Source of the DNA: Phorcus lineatus
Lineage: Eukaryota; Mollusca; Gastropoda; Trochida; Trochidae
Reading direction: 5' to 3'
Length of the DNA stretch: 64,000 bases
Assembly: GCA_921293015.1 (NCBI GenBank)
Contig: OV121092.1
Location: forward strand, 13,708,001-13,772,000
The position numbers were made by a program, and so were the translations under genes. Shown piece after piece: positions 60,325 to 64,000 of the stretch (position 1 is its first letter; each line of letters begins with the position of its first letter). The notes below the pieces were generated by a model, which saw nothing but the letters and a program-made list of their open reading frames with translations, was not told the origin of the DNA and searched no databases.

Positions 60325-60669
60325 TTGTTTCCTATGTTCTATGCTAGCACGCAACAAGTGCATCAATATCCCCATACTGATTCAAGCGCGCTTGTCAATT
60401 TCCTATTTTGTTTCTTTTTAGGATCTGCTTTTCTCAATCAGCTACTTAATGCTGAAAATCTTATTCAAAATATATTACATTATTTTTTCGTCACTTACTT
60501 ATTATCTTTGATCAAAAGGTCAAAGGTTAAATTGTTTTGCAAAAGAGATCTGAATTTATGTTTTCGGCTCTTTTTTGTTGATGATTTTTATGAAATATGC
60601 ACCAAATTTGTTTTAAACATCATGTTTTTTGTTGTGATTGTAAACTTTGTAGTCTCTAAGGCAAATTGA
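60325..60669 (+). other. Unidentified hydrophobic open frame of 114 codons
   Basis: Phe/Leu-rich with two to three possible membrane-spanning stretches (LVNFLFCFFLGSAF, ILHYFFVTYLLSLI, IMFFVVIVNFVV). In AT-rich DNA such composition is expected of random frames. I recognise no family and see no second copy. Confidence 0.15.
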
Positions 60670-62359
60670 TATCATATTACATATCTTATGATTTTATTCA
60701 AAGTCTTATTCAATTTTTGTTTATTTCAATTAATCTTTATTTTCCGTGATATAAACTTCTCTCATTCGTTGTTGAGGCCTTTAGTACATGACCAGAAGTA
60801 GTTGGTATTAAAATAAGTTAACACTTTGCATTAGAGTGATACTACGTAACTATAATTACGTTACTACTGTAAGTGAGTTTACGTGCATCTGCGTAGTAAT
60901 ATATAATGTAGTATAAATCGAATCATCATATTCAGTACTGAAGCGGTATTATTTTCAAAAAACGGACTCACTTTGATGATACTTGTTTGCTTAAACAATA
61001 CAAAATAAAAAACAATTATAACTCGAATTGTCATGCTCGTTTGAAGTATTTTTAGAGGCGTAAATGGAACTTTTATCGCTGTACTTACATGTATATTGAA
61101 TAGACACAATACTATAAGCGACTTAACACAGGTTTCGTTTACATGCGTCTGTGTAATAATAATGTTATGGTTTAAGTCTAATCCTCGTATTGATTTTTAA
61201 AAATATATTTCTGTAGATGTTATTCTGATAGGCATAATAAGCACCTAATTAATCATTAACATATAATTAGAGTTTATGTAGGTTATCAGGCGGGGAAAGG
61301 GCAGACTAACTTATTGTATTTGTATCGTCTTTTTGTTAATAAAAAGATGCAGTGAGTCAATTTTCGTTGGTTGATTGTGAGATCTCGTGGGACAATTTGA
61401 TTGATTCATCAAAAGGGTTCGTTTGACTTTTATGATTATCAACTATGCTTCAATGCATGCGTATGTGTTTCGGCAAAGACGTAACAAGCAATTTGACGCA
61501 GGGCTGATCTTTGGGGAATTTATGGTAATTTGAAAACTTCTTTACATTCAAGAGAAAACGAGCTTACCCTAAAATATCTCTTCTATGATATGAACATAAA
61601 CTTAGATTTTAATGTATGAACATCCAACTCGATCATATCCATCACCTTCTAGCAAAATTCTATATCCTAACGTTTGAACATTTTCCAAACAATATTTGAA
61701 CATATAGAATGAAATATAACATATATAGTGAAAAAGGGTATCCATATCTTAGGAAATTGTTTTTAGAAAACTGAAATCATACAAAACAATGCATTCATCT
61801 GTTAAGTTTGAGTAAAAGTAATTTGATTAATATATTGTAAAATGATTTGAATGAATTGAATTTTTTTAGATTTTATTTTTGATTTTCATTATATTGATTA
61901 TGTAAAATGACAATAAAGAAAAAACCTAAAGGTGTTCAGGCTTTCATCTAAAACACTAACAGTTTATAACAAGTGATATCAACTTCTCTCATTCGTTGTC
62001 GAGCAGAATGTTTTACTTTTTATATTCAACATCTACAATTACAAAGTTCTTTAGTTACAGTCCATTTGCCAATAGCCATAAACAAATCCGCCATAGACAT
62101 CTCAAGACGCACTTGCTATCAAACAGTTGTATATCAATCATAAATTATCAAATAAAATTTGTGTAACTTGATCTACCAACCAATCAATATCAATCCCATT
62201 TTAAAAGCTAACTCTGTAACAAATCGTTTTTTTAAAAACAGCTTCTCCTTTATCTTCATCTTAACTTTATCCAGTTTTGTAACAGAACAATCTGTAATTG
62301 TTCATTGTTGGAATACATATCAGTATTCTAAAACAGATTACTTGAAAACAAAAGCCTTA
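60670..62359. repeat. AT-rich DNA with short local duplications
   Basis: 60860-60960 and 61110-61200 resemble each other ('tta.gtgcatctgcgtagtaa' against 'ttacatgcgtctgtgtaata'). 'atatcaacttctctcattcg' occurs in near-identical form near 60,750 and 61,975. No gene seen. Confidence 0.5.
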
Positions 62360-63800
62360 ACCATAACCTCACACCGTTGTGCTATAACTACTGCAGTCTA
62401 TTGACATTATTCCTCCTTATCTTGTAAAAATGTGAATCACTCGATACGCCGGTCATCAGCAAAGTATTAAGCGTATCCATCTTGTTGAATACGGCCGGAT
62501 ACATCCAGGAGAACTATGTAGTCATGCAATGTTTATACACCGATCTGGATTGGCTTGGTCAAGTTCTTTATGCTGTTGACGTGCTGGTGTTCTACTGAAT
62601 GTTCCTTTAAAAAGTCAGTAAAAGGAGTTAGGAGGGAGTTATATTCAGGGTAATCTCCGGTTTGTCCTATGGTCGTTACCAATGTGTTTTATTCAAAGAT
62701 GGAGACGTTTGGTTTAAAAAGTCATTTAAAGGAGTTAGGAAGGAGTTCAACTCAGATTAATCTCCGGTACGTATTTGGTTGTCCTGTGGTCGTTACCAAT
62801 GTGTTTTATTCAAAGATGGAGACGTTTGGTTTAAAAAGTCATTTAAAGAAGTTATATTTAGGAAGGAGTTCAACTCAGATTAATCTCCGGTACGTATCTG
62901 GTTGTCCTATGGTCGTTACCAATGTGTTTTATTCAAAGATGGAGACGTTTGGTTTAAAAAGTCATTTAAAGGAGTTATATTGAGGAAGGAGTTCAACTCA
63001 GATTAATCTCCGGTACGTATCTGGTTTGTCCTATGGTCGTTACCAATGTGTTTTATTCAAAGATGGAGACGTTTGGTTTAAAAAGTCAATAAAAGGAGTT
63101 ATATTTAGGAAGGTGTTAAACTCAGATTAATATCAGGTATGTATTTGTTTGTCCTATGGTCGTCACAAATGCGTTTTATTTAAAGATGGTGAAGTTTGGT
63201 TTACTTTTATCTTTTAAAATTTGAAATATGACAATTACTTTCAAAAGTTTGTTTTTACTTACAAGAAAGTTTTCTAATTAAAACATCAGTTTTAAATCTG
63301 ATTTTTGAATGTAATATCATGGCAATGTAGCTTTTAGGACGTGGAAGAATAGTTATGAGTATGTCAAATCTAGGTTTAACAAGATGAACCGTTACACTCG
63401 TACCTAGACTTTGCCTTACATGAATGCTATAAAAATTGTTATGCTTCCTCAGAATGGGATGTATGCTTATAAAATAAGTTTTGATTAATGGTATTTGGAA
63501 TTGACATTCACGGTTTGAATTTTCTGTTTATCTTTGCTTGAGTGTTTTCATATAAAATGACTGCTTTTTGACATGAATATCGTTACTTAATACGTCATTT
63601 GGAAAAAGCAAAATGCTACTGTGGATATCTTATCTCTTTAAACTCCAACATAAGACATAATCGTGTTTTGATCTGAAAGCTGATTTGTCACCTGTCACTC
63701 AGCAGATTAGCGGCACTGCTAGGGAATCATTTCAATATCAATTCAAACCTGGGAATACACGGTAGAAATCACAGCTACGATTCACGAAACGGCGTCGGGC
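62360..63800 (+). repeat. Dispersed duplication, copy 2, with internal tandem array
   Basis: Partner of 56495-57380, interrupted by the tandem array at 62590-63210. Similarity resumes after the array near 63,205, so the array expanded inside the duplicated segment or was lost from the other copy. Confidence 0.6.
62590..63210 (+). repeat. 117-124-bp tandem repeat, five units
   Basis: 'ggtcgttaccaatgtgtttt' recurs at 62671, 62788, 62911, 63035 and (diverged) 63158. Unit content is 'caaagatggagacgtttggt', 'ttaaaaagtcatttaaagga' and 'gattaatctccggtacgtat'. The inner units are nearly identical and the edge units more diverged, as usual for unequal exchange. A 104-codon frame spans part of it by repetition only. 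Confidence 0.92.
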
Positions 63801-64000
63801 AAGGCACAGGAGGTAAATGTTTAACTGTTAAGTTCGAACTGAAATTGATGAGATTTATGGATGTCACAATTGATTTGTACTGTCCAGCAACAATGGCATT
63901 GCTTCATGATTGGATGGGACCCTTGATATATACACTGAGTTAATGGTTAGTTGCATTGGCGTATCTCTTTGCTAAAATTAAAGCACATTTGATTGCCTGA
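63801..64000. other. No feature recognised
   Basis: Unique DNA to the window edge with no motif seen. Confidence 0.5.

Noticed and set aside
62669..62983. 104-codon frame with three copies of VVTNVFYSKMETFGLKSHLK
   Set aside because: It follows from the tandem DNA units; neighbouring units change length by non-multiples of three (117, 123, 124 bp), so the frame is not maintained along the array.

Overview
This is AT-rich animal genomic DNA, most likely from a mollusc and probably a marine gastropod. That assignment is an inference from repeat content: a tRNA-derived SINE of about 300 bp with an internal A box and B box and a 3' end reading GCGGCGTTAAAC, many miniature inverted-repeat elements, mariner and hAT relics, and a Penelope-like retroelement. 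I see no bacterial-style gene organisation and no intact conventional protein-coding gene. The longest open frame (283 codons) is a 33-bp minisatellite. The only frame with a confidently recognised protein domain is a truncated Penelope-like GIY-YIG endonuclease at 31860-32148. No rRNA genes, free-standing tRNA genes or CRISPR arrays were seen.

Layout. 1-4.7 kb: a SINE at the edge, unannotated DNA, a MITE, a hAT-type MITE and a 478-bp TIR element. 4.7-24.4 kb: a large, old, inverted segmental duplication. Blocks at about 4.74-5.0, 5.72-5.95, 6.78-7.22, 7.53-7.69 and 11.48-11.66 kb reappear in reverse order and orientation at 24.35-24.1, 23.06-22.86, 21.93-21.43, 21.43-21.27 and 19.09-18.92 kb. 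Several blocks keep a recognisable reading frame, including a conserved C-terminus with its stop codon. They look like exons of a divergently arranged pair of unidentified genes or pseudogenes. The centre holds a SINE, the 33-bp minisatellite and a MITE. 24.4-29 kb: a mariner relic split by a MITE, a second mariner C-terminal fragment, a third copy of one exon-like block, a 2.3-kb-spaced direct duplication and a 39-base G run.

29.3-35.5 kb: SINEs and MITEs, then a young Penelope-like element between two (AT)n tracts. It has perfect 133-bp inverted arms, each containing an apparently complete hammerhead ribozyme fold. An older Penelope-type tail, a Tc1-type relic and a 270-bp foldback element follow. 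35.5-44.5 kb: mostly unannotated DNA with foldback MITEs, including a nested insertion with a visible target duplication. 44.7-52.1 kb: a zone of old local duplications, a long hairpin and a TTAA-flanked TIR element. 52.9-64 kb: a G-rich minisatellite, SINE and MITE copies, a mariner deletion derivative, and an old duplication (56.5 and 62.4 kb) whose second copy carries five roughly 120-bp tandem units.

The window therefore reads as a repeat-dense intergenic or intronic region with a decayed duplicated locus, not as a set of cooperating genes. All homology calls come from reading the sequence by eye.
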